NCBI GenBank assembly: GCA_025934485.1
Contig: JAICXX010000009.1
Span: 1 to 64,000, forward strand
Direction of reading: 5' to 3'
Source of the DNA: Chitinophagaceae bacterium
Lineage (GTDB): Bacteria > Bacteroidota > Bacteroidia > Chitinophagales > Chitinophagaceae
Length of the DNA: 64,000 nt
The position numbers and the translations under genes were made by a program. This document shows, piece after piece, positions 8,249 to 17,368 of this stretch. The notes beneath the pieces were generated by a model. The model saw nothing but the letters and a program-made list of their open reading frames with translations, did not search any database and had not been told where the DNA came from. Every line of letters begins with the position of its first letter. The stretch's first letter is position 1.

Positions 8249-9091
8249 GTGAACCGACTATCCAGGTTTTTATGCCGCCTCTTGCTCTTTGTGATCATCC
8301 CGCTCCCGGCCCTCCATGTAATGGGCCAAACGACCTTCGACCCCGGCACGCGTCCGCCGGACAGTCTGCGTCAGCCAAAGAATCCCGGCGACTCTGTTCA
8401 TCACACCGATACGACACGATTACACTATACCTATACCGGCACGGGCACCATCAACGATGCGAATTCGCTGCATTCCTACGTGTTGTCCAATGCCCTGAAA
8501 CTCAGTGTGCTCAAGAAGAGTGCGGAAGCCAACCTTACCAATAATTGGATCTATGGCAGGCAAAACCGTGTCCTTACCAATAACGATCTCACCTCTACTC
8601 TCGACTTTGGGCTCTATAAGACCCTTCGGCATTTTTATTACTGGGGCATGGCCACCTACAACCATAGTGTACCGCTGATGATCAACCACCAGCTGCAAGC
8701 GGGGCTGGGGCCGGGTTACAACATCGTCGATAAAAAAAAGGCGCTCCTCACGGTGAGCGACGGCATCCTCTTCGAAGTCAACGATCTCTACGACAGCCTT
8801 TATGGCGCACCCGGCGGTAATGTCTTCCGGCGCGATCGGTACAATACCTTTCGGAATTCGGCGCACCTCATGTTCCATTGGTCGCCGGAAGATCATTATG
8901 CGCTGGACGGTTCCGCATTCTTGCAAAACAGCCTGGCCGATTCCCGGGACCAGATCTTAAGGCTCACCGCAAGCGGCGCGATAAAGCTTTACAAATGGAT
9001 CAGCTTTTCGACCTCGGCTTCCTATAGCAAGTTCACCCGGACCCGGGGCCACAACACGCTCGTGACTTTTGGTTTGACCCTCACCAGGTAG
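8249..9091 (+). CDS. DUF481-like outer membrane protein
   Basis: About 280 aa. An N-terminal signal peptide (RFLCRLLLFVIIPLPALHVMGQ) precedes a polar Pro/Asp/Thr-rich spacer and then alternating beta-strand sequence such as LKLSVLKKSAEANLTNNWIYG, LDFGLYKTLRHFYYWGMATYN and FSTSASYSKFTRTRGHNTLV, ending in an aromatic/Leu strand (LVTFGLTLTR). This is the pattern of DUF481-type small outer-membrane barrels of unknown function. The start is uncertain: GTG 8249 puts the basic residues just before the hydrophobic core; TTG 8231 would add six residues. A GG-N10-GC site at 8192-8205 lacks the -12 TT and is unconvincing as a promoter. Confidence 0.65.
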   Translation: MNRLSRFLCRLLLFVIIPLPALHVMGQTTFDPGTRPPDSLRQPKNPGDSVHHTDTTRLHYTYTGTGTINDANSLHSYVLSNALKLSVLKKSAEANLTNNWIYGRQNRVLTNNDLTSTLDFGLYKTLRHFYYWGMATYNHSVPLMINHQLQAGLGPGYNIVDKKKALLTVSDGILFEVNDLYDSLYGAPGGNVFRRDRYNTFRNSAHLMFHWSPEDHYALDGSAFLQNSLADSRDQILRLTASGAIKLYKWISFSTSASYSKFTRTRGHNTLVTFGLTLTR

Positions 9092-9123
9092 TATATTTAC
9101 CCTTTTTTAACTAGCATCAATAC

Positions 9124-9537
9124 ATGCCGTTTCTGGAAAAACAACTGATCGTTAAACGATCCACCCTAAAAGGCGCAGGCAAAGGCCTCTTCACGACGAA
9201 GGACATTCCCAAGGGTAAAAAGATAGTGGAATACAAAGGAAAGATCACTAAGTGGAAGGACGTCAACGACCACAACGGTCTGAACGGGTACATCTATTAT
9301 GTCACCCGCAATCATGTGATCGATGCCTGGGAAACCAAGGATGCGCTGGCCCGCTATGCGAACGATGCAAAAGGCCTCGTCCGTACCCAAGGGTTCACCA
9401 ACAACTGTACCTACCGCATCGAAGGACACCGCGTCTTTATCTTTGCCATGAAGAATATCCCCGCCGGCAGCGAACTCTTCGTCGGCTACGGGAAGGAATA
9501 CTGGGATATCATCAAGGAGAACTGGGGTGTGAAGTAG
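9124..9537 (+). CDS. SET domain protein
   Basis: 137 aa, nearly all one SET domain. Visible motifs: KGAGKGLFTTKDIPKGKKIVEY at the start of the fold (first SET strands), GFTNNCTYRI for the NHxC-like motif near the S-adenosylmethionine site, and AGSELFVGYGKEYW for the C-terminal GEELxxxYG motif with the catalytic Tyr region. SET proteins are lysine methyltransferases; bacterial members modify ribosomal, histone-like or other basic proteins, and the target here cannot be deduced. The canonical NHS/C motif reads NNC, a small departure. It converges on the transketolase gene 38 bp downstream. Confidence 0.82.
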   Translation: MPFLEKQLIVKRSTLKGAGKGLFTTKDIPKGKKIVEYKGKITKWKDVNDHNGLNGYIYYVTRNHVIDAWETKDALARYANDAKGLVRTQGFTNNCTYRIEGHRVFIFAMKNIPAGSELFVGYGKEYWDIIKENWGVK

Positions 9538-9575
9538 CCGCTTGGCGTCGCTGGCCTGCCGCCGCCCCGCGCCCC

Positions 9576-11600
9576 CTATTTCCCCAGCAGGGCCTTGGCC
9601 CTCGCGACCACATTGGCCACGGTAAACCCGAACTCCCCCGCCAGATCCTTGGCCGGCGCCGACTCGCCGAACCGCGTCATCCCAAGCACATCCCCTTCGT
9701 CGGTGACATATTTGTGCCAACCCATGGGCGAAGCTGCCTCCACGGCTAGGCGTTTTTTCAAGCCCTTGGGGAAGACGCGTTGTTTGTAGCTGTCATCTTG
9801 TTTTTCGAAGATCTCCCACGAGGGCATGCTGACGACCCTCGCCGCGATGCCATTCTCTTTCAGTTTCTGCTGCGCTCCCAGGATCAGTTCTACCTCCGAT
9901 CCCGTGGCGATCAGGATGAGCTCGGGGGCACGATCCGGTTCGGATAGAATATAAGCTCCTTTAGTGAGATCGCCCACGGTCTTGTAGTTGCCCGTTTCGA
10001 TGATCGAAATGTTCTGTCGGGTGAGGACCAGCACTACCGGCCCGCCTTTGTGTTCGATGGCGATCCTGCAGGCCTGCGCCGTCTCGTTGGCGTCGGCCGG
10101 CCGGATGAGCGTGAGATTGGGGATTGCCCGGAGATTGGCGAGTTGTTCCACCGGCTGGTGTGTCGTACCGTCTTCGCCGAGGAAGATGCTATCATGGGTA
10201 TATATAAATATCGGCTTGATCTTCATGATGGCTGCCAGACGTATGGGCGGCCGCATATAGTCGGAGAAGATCAGGAAGGTGGCGCCATAAGGAATGAACC
10301 CTTTGGTGACGGCTATGCCATTGAGGATCGCGCCCATCGAATGCTCACGTACACCGAAATGGAAGTTACGGCCCCCAAAATCATCGGGCTCAAAAGATGC
10401 GTAATCTTTGAGATGCGTTTCCGTGCTGGGCGCGAGATCGGCTGCACCACCGAGCAATCCGGGCAGCGATTTGGCAACAGCATTCAACGTTTTACCCAAC
10501 GCGACACGCGTAGAGAGCTTGCCCTCCTTTCCATCGCTTGGCCGGAAGACGGGGATCTTCTTCTCCCAACCATGCGGCAACTTATCCTGTAAAGCCATCT
10601 CATATTCGGCGGCGAGATCGGGATATTCCTTTTTGTAGCGGGCGTACAGGTCATTCCATTCTTTTTCAAACCCGATGCCTTTTTCTCCGGCGGCGCGATA
10701 GAATTCCAGCACCTTACCCGGAACGACGAAACTTTGGTCCGGGTCGAAGCCAAAGAATTCTTTGACAAGCCTGACTTCGTCCGCACCTAGCGGGCTGCCG
10801 TGTGCACCGGCTGTATCGTGTTTGTTGGGACTGCCGTAGGCGATATGGGTTCGGATCTTAATGAGACTTGGCCGGCTGGTCTCCTCGCGGGCTGCCTGAA
10901 CGGCTCGACTGATAGCCCCTACATCATTACCGTCCTCCAGCACCTGGACATGCCAGCCATAGGCTTCGAACCTTTTAGCGACATCCTCCCGGAAGGTGAT
11001 ATTGGTATCGCCCTCGATGCTGATGTGATTGTCGTCATAGAGATAGACGATATTACCCAAACCGAGATGACCGGCAAAGGAAGCCGCTTCGGAAGACACG
11101 CCTTCCATCATATCTCCGTCGCTGCAGATGGCGTAGATCGTGTAGTTGAAGATATCGTAACCGGGTTTATTGAAACGTGCCGCGAGACTCTTTTGCGCGA
11201 TGGCCATGCCGATGCCGTTTGCGAATCCCTGGCCCAATGGTCCCGTGGTGACCTCGATCCCGGGTGTGAGGCCATATTCCGGATGACCGGGTGTCTTACT
11301 GTGCAGCTGCCGGAAATTTTCAAGATCCTTAAGCGTAAGATCATAACCGGTGAGATAGAGAAAACTATATTGAAGCATGCAGGCATGACCGGCGGAGAGG
11401 ACAAAGCGGTCGCGGTTGGGCCAGGCTGGGTTTTTAGGATTATAGCGCATGTGTTTTGTCCAAAGGACGAATCCCATCGGCGCGGTGGCCATGGGTGTTC
11501 CGGGATGACCCGAGTTGGCTTTCTGAACCGCATCGGCCGAGAGTACTCTCACGGTATCGATACTCAATGTCTGGATGTCTGTTGCAGTTGCGGTGGGCAT
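9576..11600 (-). CDS. tkt: Transketolase
   Basis: 674 aa, the full length of bacterial transketolases. Thiamine-diphosphate enzyme moving two-carbon units between sugar phosphates in the non-oxidative pentose phosphate pathway. Motifs: [20 protein letters not shown] near the N-terminus, [20 protein letters not shown] for the diphosphate/metal site, [20 protein letters not shown] in the pyrimidine-binding domain, and a C-terminal domain with [15 protein letters not shown] 11600 is chosen because [20 protein letters not shown] starts just before the conserved region; the longer frame upstream runs into the divergent gene. It diverges from the methyltransferase gene with a 37-bp gap. Confidence 0.96.
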   Translation of the reverse strand: MPTATATDIQTLSIDTVRVLSADAVQKANSGHPGTPMATAPMGFVLWTKHMRYNPKNPAWPNRDRFVLSAGHACMLQYSFLYLTGYDLTLKDLENFRQLHSKTPGHPEYGLTPGIEVTTGPLGQGFANGIGMAIAQKSLAARFNKPGYDIFNYTIYAICSDGDMMEGVSSEAASFAGHLGLGNIVYLYDDNHISIEGDTNITFREDVAKRFEAYGWHVQVLEDGNDVGAISRAVQAAREETSRPSLIKIRTHIAYGSPNKHDTAGAHGSPLGADEVRLVKEFFGFDPDQSFVVPGKVLEFYRAAGEKGIGFEKEWNDLYARYKKEYPDLAAEYEMALQDKLPHGWEKKIPVFRPSDGKEGKLSTRVALGKTLNAVAKSLPGLLGGAADLAPSTETHLKDYASFEPDDFGGRNFHFGVREHSMGAILNGIAVTKGFIPYGATFLIFSDYMRPPIRLAAIMKIKPIFIYTHDSIFLGEDGTTHQPVEQLANLRAIPNLTLIRPADANETAQACRIAIEHKGGPVVLVLTRQNISIIETGNYKTVGDLTKGAYILSEPDRAPELILIATGSEVELILGAQQKLKENGIAARVVSMPSWEIFEKQDDSYKQRVFPKGLKKRLAVEAASPMGWHKYVTDEGDVLGMTRFGESAPAKDLAGEFGFTVANVVARAKALLGK

Positions 11601-11637
11601 AAGAATTGATTTTTTCAACGGATAAACCACAATTTCT

Positions 11638-12762
11638 ATGCCTGTACCCCAGATCATCATCGATACTATCCGTAGCCAGGGTCCTCTTTCTTTTCGCGAT
11701 TTTATGGAAATGGCGCTTTATTACCCCGAAGAGGGGTATTACGCCTCCGCTTGCAACAAGCTCGGAATGGACGGGGATTTTTATACCAGTCCCTATCTCA
11801 CCCGCCTATTTGGCGATATGCTTGCGGGCCAACTGGAAGAGATGTGGCGCAATATGGGTTGCGGGCCCTTTACCATCGTGGAATACGGCGCCGGGACGGG
11901 TTTGCTGTGTCGTGACATCCTCGTCCGGTTGCGGGACCACCGGGAGATGTTTCAGGTATTGCAATATGTGATCATCGAGAAAAGCGGCCCCATGCGGCAA
12001 CGCGAGCGCGAGTTGTTGGCCGCCGAAGGGCTTTTGCACAAGCTGCGCTGGGAAATTTCGATCGATGCGGTGGCGCCGGTTCAGGGCTGCATCCTGTCCA
12101 ATGAACTGGTGGATAATTTTGCCGTGCACCAGGTGGTGATGGAAGACGAGCTCATGGAGGTCTTTGTGGGCTATGAGAACCAAGGATTCGTCGAACGGCT
12201 CCGGCCGGCGACCACCGACCTGAAGAACTACCTGAGCGAATTGCAGGTCACCCTGCCCCGCGGCTTCCGCGCCGAGATCAATCTCGAGGCGACGCGCTGG
12301 ATAAAAGAGGTTTCCGCCGCCCTCGGCCATGGTTTCGTGATCACTATCGATTATGGGAATTCTTCCTCCGGCCTCTACACCCGCAGCGAAGGCACGCTCA
12401 CCTGTTATCATCGTCATCAGGTCAATCATAGCCCTTATGAAGCGGTCGGCGAACAGGATATCACGAGCGATGTGAACTTTTCAGCCCTCGATCACTGGGG
12501 CCGCCAGGGCGGCCTCGAACATTGCGGCTTCACCAGCCAGACGCGCTTTCTGCAAGGTCTCGGCCTCAACCGCCGCCTGCAGCAGCTCGAGCGTGAGGCC
12601 GCAGAAGCCGATGCCGCCGCCGATCTCGCGCGCCAGATCGATCTGCGCAAGCTCTACACCCTGCTGATCGGCATGGGCAACAAGTTCAAGGTCCTCATAC
12701 AGCGCAAAGGGCTTGGCCGGCAGTTCCTCTCCGGCCTGCAATTCGCGCAAGTGCTTGCGTGA
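11638..12762 (+). CDS. SAM-dependent methyltransferase of the MidA/NDUFAF7 family
   Basis: 374 aa. The start [27 protein letters not shown] followed by [10 protein letters not shown] and [17 protein letters not shown] is the signature of the MidA/NDUFAF7 family; [15 protein letters not shown] is the glycine-rich SAM-binding motif I. The mitochondrial relative dimethylates an arginine of a complex I subunit, so a protein-arginine target is plausible but unproven in bacteria. Late motifs [11 protein letters not shown] and [12 protein letters not shown] are present, so the fold is complete. Divergent from tkt. Confidence 0.88.
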   Translation: MPVPQIIIDTIRSQGPLSFRDFMEMALYYPEEGYYASACNKLGMDGDFYTSPYLTRLFGDMLAGQLEEMWRNMGCGPFTIVEYGAGTGLLCRDILVRLRDHREMFQVLQYVIIEKSGPMRQRERELLAAEGLLHKLRWEISIDAVAPVQGCILSNELVDNFAVHQVVMEDELMEVFVGYENQGFVERLRPATTDLKNYLSELQVTLPRGFRAEINLEATRWIKEVSAALGHGFVITIDYGNSSSGLYTRSEGTLTCYHRHQVNHSPYEAVGEQDITSDVNFSALDHWGRQGGLEHCGFTSQTRFLQGLGLNRRLQQLEREAAEADAAADLARQIDLRKLYTLLIGMGNKFKVLIQRKGLGRQFLSGLQFAQVLA

Positions 12763-12776
12763 CAGCCATCTCCCCC

Positions 12777-12792
12777 GGGCCCGCTTTTTGCA
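12777..12792 (+). promoter_or_regulatory. Sigma-54-type -24/-12 promoter candidate for GH15/NRAMP
   Basis: GGGCCCGCTTTTTGCA has GG at 12778-12779 and GC at 12790-12791 with TTGCA at -12. The predicted start near 12803 gives an 11-nt leader before the GTG start at 12814. Confidence 0.4.
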
Positions 12793-12813
12793 CATCCGCT
12801 AATAAAGCCCCCA

Positions 12814-14634
12814 GTGAGTTATCAACCCATCGAGAATTACGGCATCATCGGCGACCTCCACACGATCGCCCTTGCCGGCCTCAACGGTTCCATCGATTTC
12901 ATGTGTTTCCCCAATTTCGACTCGCCGAGCATCTTCGCAAGGCTCCTCGACGACAAAAAAGGCGGCTACTATTGCATCGTACCCGAGTTTTCGGAGGTAA
13001 AGAACAAACAGATGTATATGCCGGACACGAACGTGTTGATGACTCGTTTCCTGTCGTCCGATGGGGTAGGGGAGATCACCGACTTCATGCCCGTGGGACA
13101 CACGGAAGAAAAGAAACTCATCCGCCGCGTGACCACGATCCGCGGCGAGGTGCTATATAAGCTCTACTGCCAGCCTCGCTTCGACTACGGCCGGAAAAGC
13201 CACACCGCAGAACAGACAAGCGAAAAGGAGATCCTCTTCCGCTCGGACGGCCTGACCTTAAGATTAAAAGCCGGCGTTCCCCTGCAGATAAAAGACAACG
13301 ACGTATACGCCGAATTCACCCTCAAAGCCACCGAGGCGACCGAGTTCGTGCTCGAGATCGCCGACAACAAAACATCCAAAGGCGACGATGTCAGCGATAT
13401 GGTCACGCAAAGCCTTTACCGTACCGTGAATTTCTGGAAGGAGTGGATCGCCCGGAGCACCTACCGGGGCCGCTGGCGCGATGTGGTGAACCGGAGCTGT
13501 CTGGTGCTGAAACTGCTCTCGTCGAGCCGCTATGGTTCCATCGTCGCCGCCCCCACCTTTAGCCTTCCGGAGACCATTGGCGGAAAACGCAATTGGGACT
13601 ATCGCTATACCTGGATCAGGGATGCCTCCTTCACCGTGTATTCCTTGATCAGGCTCGGCTATTCCCGTGAGGCCGGCCGGTTCATGAACTGGGTCGAGCA
13701 GATGTGCCGTGACATCAAGGGGCAAGAACGCCTCGGCATCATGTATTCCATGGACGGCAACCGGCAGTTAAAGGAATATACCCTCGATAATTTCGAGGGC
13801 TATAAAGGCAGCGCCCCCGTGCGGGTCGGCAACGATGCGTATGGCCAGCTCCAGCTGGATATCTATGGCGAATTGATGGATTCCGTATATTTATACAACA
13901 AGTACGGCGAACCCATCTCGTACGATTTCTGGAAAGACCTCGAGCAGCAGATCGAATGGCTGGCGAACAATTGGGATCAGCCCGATGACGGGATCTGGGA
14001 AGTACGCGGGGGACGGCGAAAATTCCTATTCTCCCGTTTGGCGTCCTGGGTTGCACTCGACCGTGCCATGAAGATCGCGAACGTGCGAAGCTTTCCGCGC
14101 AACGGTAACTGGCGGGAACAAAGGGATAAGATCTATACGAGCATCTTCACGGATTTTTGGAACGACAAAAAAAAGGCCTTTGTCCAGTACCCCGGAGCGG
14201 AAACCACCGATGCCTCGAGCCTGCTGATGCCCTTGTTCCGGTTCATCAGCCCTAAAGACCCGCGCTGGCTGTCGACCCTCAAATGCATCGAAGACGAGCT
14301 GGTCACCGATTCGCTCGTCTATCGCTACAAACCGGGACTGGCGGCGCCGGATGGATTCGTGTCGAAGGAAGGGACCTTTTCCATGTGCACCTTTTGGTAT
14401 GTGGAATGTCTTTCCCGTGCGGGACAACTCGACAAGGCGCGGTTCGTATTCGAGAAAATGCTGGGCTATGCCAACCACCTGGGCCTGTATTCGGAACAGC
14501 TTGGCTTCAAAGGCGAACACCTGGGCAATTTCCCGCAGGCGTTCACGCATCTCGGCCTGATCAGTGCCGCATTGAACCTGAACGAACAGTACAACGACAA
14601 CCAAAACAAGAATAATAACCTCGAAAAACTCTGA
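12814..14634 (+). CDS. GH15 family glycoside hydrolase (glucoamylase/trehalase-like)
   Basis: 606 aa. The N-terminal start QPIENYGIIGDLHTIALAGLNGSIDFMCFPNFDSPS is the beta-sandwich of bacterial GH15 proteins; the (alpha/alpha)6 barrel follows from about residue 225. RNWDYRYTWIRDASFT holds the substrate-binding region, DDGIWEVRGGRRKFLFS the general acid Glu, and YSEQLGFKGEHLGNFPQAFTHLGLI the C-terminal general base Glu. No signal peptide, so it is cytoplasmic and likely acts on storage glucan, maltooligosaccharides or trehalose; family members include both glucoamylases and trehalases and the sequence does not decide. GTG start. Its stop overlaps the next ATG (TGATG), coupling it to the transporter. 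Confidence 0.9.
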   Translation: MSYQPIENYGIIGDLHTIALAGLNGSIDFMCFPNFDSPSIFARLLDDKKGGYYCIVPEFSEVKNKQMYMPDTNVLMTRFLSSDGVGEITDFMPVGHTEEKKLIRRVTTIRGEVLYKLYCQPRFDYGRKSHTAEQTSEKEILFRSDGLTLRLKAGVPLQIKDNDVYAEFTLKATEATEFVLEIADNKTSKGDDVSDMVTQSLYRTVNFWKEWIARSTYRGRWRDVVNRSCLVLKLLSSSRYGSIVAAPTFSLPETIGGKRNWDYRYTWIRDASFTVYSLIRLGYSREAGRFMNWVEQMCRDIKGQERLGIMYSMDGNRQLKEYTLDNFEGYKGSAPVRVGNDAYGQLQLDIYGELMDSVYLYNKYGEPISYDFWKDLEQQIEWLANNWDQPDDGIWEVRGGRRKFLFSRLASWVALDRAMKIANVRSFPRNGNWREQRDKIYTSIFTDFWNDKKKAFVQYPGAETTDASSLLMPLFRFISPKDPRWLSTLKCIEDELVTDSLVYRYKPGLAAPDGFVSKEGTFSMCTFWYVECLSRAGQLDKARFVFEKMLGYANHLGLYSEQLGFKGEHLGNFPQAFTHLGLISAALNLNEQYNDNQNKNNNLEKL

Positions 14635-15941
14635 TGGCATCCACCACCAAACCTACATCCCAGTCGTTTCCGTCAAAACCCACAAAAGGAAAGCGCTCCA
14701 AATTCGGCCGCTTCTTGAAAACCCTGGGCCCTGGCCTCATCACCGGTGCCAGTGACGACGACCCTTCCGGCATCGTGACCTATACCCAGGCGGGCTCCCA
14801 GTTCGGGTTGGCGACGCTTTGGACTGCCCTGATCACCTTTCCGCTGATGGCTGCTATCCAGGGGATGTGCGCCCGGATCGGCATCGTTACCCGCCAGGGC
14901 CTCACCGGAACGCTACGCAGCTATTACCCCCGCTGGCTTTTGTATGGCGTGATCGTCTTCACGTTTCCGGCGGTGGTCATGAACATTGGCGCCGATATCC
15001 AGGGCATGGGCGCCGTAGCCCACCTGCTGGTACCGGGCATACCCGCGTTCCTATTCTGCATTTTCTTTACCGGGGTGCTGATCTTCGTCATTATTCGCTA
15101 TCCCTATCAAAAGATGGCTGCCTTTCTTAAATGGCTATGTCTGGGATTGTTGCTCTATCTCATCGTGCCCTTTCTGGTGCACCAGGATTGGAAGCTGGTG
15201 TTCCACCGGACCTTCATCCCGGAAGTGCATTTAAACAAAGACTTCCTGAGCATTTTGGTCGCGCTCCTGGGAACGACGATTTCACCTTATCTCTTTTTTT
15301 GGCAGGCGACCATGGAAGCGGAAGACCAGCAACACCAAACGCGAAGGAAAAAGATCTTCGTAAATAAAAGAATGCTGGACGAAATGCGCGGCGATGTAAA
15401 CACCGGGATGTTCTTCTCCAACCTGGTGATGTTCTTCGTGATCCTCACAGCGGGGAGCGTGCTGTTTGCCGCAAACATCCGGCAGATCGATACGGTGGAA
15501 CAGGCAGCCAAGGCCCTGAAGCCGCTCACTGGTAATCTCAGTTATGCGCTTTTCACCATCGGCGTCATCGGAACTGGTTTCCTGGCCATCCCCGTGCTGG
15601 CGGGAAGCGTGTCGTATATGCTGGCGGAGACGATGCAGTTTTCGATGGGGCTGGATAAAAAATTCAATGAAGCGCGACGATTCTATGGAGTGATCATCGT
15701 AAGCCTGATCGCCGGATTGTGTATGCAGCTCTTCGGCCTCTCGGCAGTGAAGGCGCTGATCTATACGGCGATATTATATGGGCTCACCTCGCCGGTGCTC
15801 ATCGCGATGATCCTGCATATCGGTAACAACAAAAAGATCATGGGCGAGCATACCAATACCCGCCTGAGTAATATCTTGGGTTTTGTCACCCTTATTTTGA
15901 TGACCGCTGCCGCCGTGGGCTTGATTTGGTTTGAGGTTTAG
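14634..15941 (+). CDS. NRAMP-related divalent metal transporter with altered metal-site motifs
   Basis: 435 aa with about eleven hydrophobic segments. The opening GPGLITGASDDDPSGIVTYTQAG aligns with TM1 of NRAMP transporters, but the canonical DPGN metal-binding motif reads DPSG. In TM6 the usual MPH metal ligand motif reads ISPYLFFWQ (Met to Ser, His to Tyr). These changes characterise a divergent NRAMP clade, so transport of Mn/Fe cannot be assumed; some divergent clades carry Mg or other cations. Inner membrane. Translationally coupled to GH15 by a one-base stop/start overlap. Its last 50 bases overlap the DUF3175 gene on the other strand. Confidence 0.85.
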   Translation: MASTTKPTSQSFPSKPTKGKRSKFGRFLKTLGPGLITGASDDDPSGIVTYTQAGSQFGLATLWTALITFPLMAAIQGMCARIGIVTRQGLTGTLRSYYPRWLLYGVIVFTFPAVVMNIGADIQGMGAVAHLLVPGIPAFLFCIFFTGVLIFVIIRYPYQKMAAFLKWLCLGLLLYLIVPFLVHQDWKLVFHRTFIPEVHLNKDFLSILVALLGTTISPYLFFWQATMEAEDQQHQTRRKKIFVNKRMLDEMRGDVNTGMFFSNLVMFFVILTAGSVLFAANIRQIDTVEQAAKALKPLTGNLSYALFTIGVIGTGFLAIPVLAGSVSYMLAETMQFSMGLDKKFNEARRFYGVIIVSLIAGLCMQLFGLSAVKALIYTAILYGLTSPVLIAMILHIGNNKKIMGEHTNTRLSNILGFVTLILMTAAAVGLIWFEV

Positions 15942-16275
15942 TCCCGTCACTGCGTTTGCGGCTCTGCACGCGTGCCGGGCTCTTTGATTTCGGCGCCGCA
16001 TTCTTCTCATGATCCTGCCGAAGTATTTCCTTTGCACGCTCCAGGATCTTTTTCTGCGATTCCGGCAGGTTCTTGCCCGCCCGGTTGATATAAAAGGTCA
16101 GCATGGACATGGCGCTGCGATACGAGTCGCTTTTCTTCCGCGTGCTTTTGTCGGCGGAACGCTCGAGCGAGTGGGCAACCTTACCGGCATTGCGTTGCTT
16201 GAATACGTCCTTGTCCAGATCCAGCGCATTGCTGTGCTTGGTGACCTCAGCCGACCATTTTTTCTTTGTTGGCAT
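15892..16275 (-). CDS. DUF3175 protein
   Basis: 127 aa. Residues 4-85 match DUF3175: KKWSAEVTKHSNALDLDKDVF, KVAHSLERSADKST and SDSYRSAMSMLTFYINRAGK are the typical blocks, followed by a Lys/Arg/Ser-rich basic tail (about residues 95-127) that may contact nucleic acid. Function is unknown; the family is frequent near stress and DNA-repair genes in soil bacteria. The gene starts 18 nt after the terminator of the DUF892 gene on the same strand. It overlaps the NRAMP gene 3' end by 50 bp. Confidence 0.85.
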   Translation of the reverse strand: MPTKKKWSAEVTKHSNALDLDKDVFKQRNAGKVAHSLERSADKSTRKKSDSYRSAMSMLTFYINRAGKNLPESQKKILERAKEILRQDHEKNAAPKSKSPARVQSRKRSDGTKPQTKSSPRRQRSSK

Positions 16276-16287
16276 AAAAATACGTTT

Positions 16288-16320
16288 AAAAAGTCCTGCG
16301 GACTGCTCCGTCCGCAGGAC
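16288..16320 (-). terminator. Intrinsic terminator after the DUF892 gene
   Basis: On the minus strand an 11-bp perfect stem (GTCCTGCGGAC with GTCCGCAGGAC, loop of 6) is followed by TTTTT. It lies 7 nt after the DUF892 stop codon and separates it from DUF3175. Confidence 0.8.
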
Positions 16321-16327
16321 CTGGCAG

Positions 16328-17320
16328 TTACAACATCGCAGGACTTCCTTCTTCGTCTTCGTTCTCCCCCTCGCTCTCTTCCTCGCCTTCTTCGCCTATC
16401 TCCTCCTCCTCTTCGCTTTCTTCGCCGCCCTGGCTCGAATAGATCATGGTGGCATTCCAGGAGTATTCGTCGCCTTCATTCTCGGCCTGGAGATTGATGT
16501 CGTTTTCCGCAATCTCCGTGAGCAGGGCATCCGTGTCCTCCTCTTCCATCAGGGTCTTGTCGAGCAGGTCCGCGGCCTCATGCAGCTGCATGGTGATAGC
16601 CAGCTGAACCAACCCGCCATAGGAGGCGATCTCATAGTGCTCCACCTTTTGGGCGGCGATGATGAGCGCCGCGTCCCTGGTGAGCGAGCCCTCTTCCGTT
16701 TCTTCGATGATCTGTTCCGCTTCGCGGACAATGCCTTCGATGGCTTCGCATTTTTTGCCTTCCGCCTTCTGGCCGATCGTTTCGAAGACCCGTTCCAGCC
16801 GTTTGATATGGCGCTGGGTCTGATGAAGATGGTCGTCAAAGGCTTCCGAGAGCTCGTCTGTCGTAGCCGATTCGATCATCTTGGGCAATGCCTGGGTGAT
16901 CTTGTGCTCGGCATAATAGATATCCCGCAGCTGATCGAGAAAGAATTTTTCAAGATACTCCTGGCCCTGGAATTGGCCCTCGTGTGATCTAAAAGTGGTC
17001 ATCGGCGTGCCCGTTCGGTTACGGCTGGCGCTCTGCGATGAACTGTTGCCGCGCATGCTGTTGCGTCCGCCCGATTCGCTCATGCGAGCCCCACGGCTGT
17101 TTTCGGAAGAGGAACCGCGGGAGCCGGAGCTCTTGGCGGAGTTACCCGAACCGTTGCCCCGGCCCGAGCTCGAAGAACTGCGGCTGGAGGATCCCTGGCT
17201 TCTGCCCGGGCTGGAACTTTTGCCGCCGGTGCGATGCTGAGCGCCGCCACGGGAAGATGCCGATTTGCTGGCAGCGGATTTCTTTTTACCACGCGTTGAA
17301 GTTGTGGATGATTGTCTCAT
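16328..17320 (-). CDS. Ferritin-like DUF892 (YciE/YciF) protein with basic and acidic disordered tails
   Basis: 330 aa. Residues about 110-270 are the DUF892 four-helix bundle (YLEKFFLDQLRDIYYAEHKI, DELSEAFDDHLHQTQRHIKR, AAQKVEHYEIASYGGLVQLA), whose Glu/His pattern fits the di-metal ferritin-like YciE/YciF family of stress-induced proteins. Residues 1-105 are a disordered Ser/Arg/Gly stretch of basic charge; the last about 40 residues are almost pure Glu/Asp/Gly/Ser. Such oppositely charged tails are not part of the normal 165-aa family. ATG 17320 is chosen; the frame extends to a TTG at 17344. Likely co-transcribed with the KGG protein 48 bp upstream. Confidence 0.85.
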   Translation of the reverse strand: MRQSSTTSTRGKKKSAASKSASSRGGAQHRTGGKSSSPGRSQGSSSRSSSSSGRGNGSGNSAKSSGSRGSSSENSRGARMSESGGRNSMRGNSSSQSASRNRTGTPMTTFRSHEGQFQGQEYLEKFFLDQLRDIYYAEHKITQALPKMIESATTDELSEAFDDHLHQTQRHIKRLERVFETIGQKAEGKKCEAIEGIVREAEQIIEETEEGSLTRDAALIIAAQKVEHYEIASYGGLVQLAITMQLHEAADLLDKTLMEEEDTDALLTEIAENDINLQAENEGDEYSWNATMIYSSQGGEESEEEEEIGEEGEEESEGENEDEEGSPAML

Positions 17321-17368
17321 GATCTCAAATTTTTTAAAGCTCAATTTGTTAAATGGCTATTGGAGAAC

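Noticed and set aside
11608-11642. Divergent TGGGCAT/AGGCAT sites between tkt and the MidA-type gene
   Set aside because: The CAT in each comes from the complement of the other gene's ATG, and -12 reads TTGA/TTGT; too weak to call.
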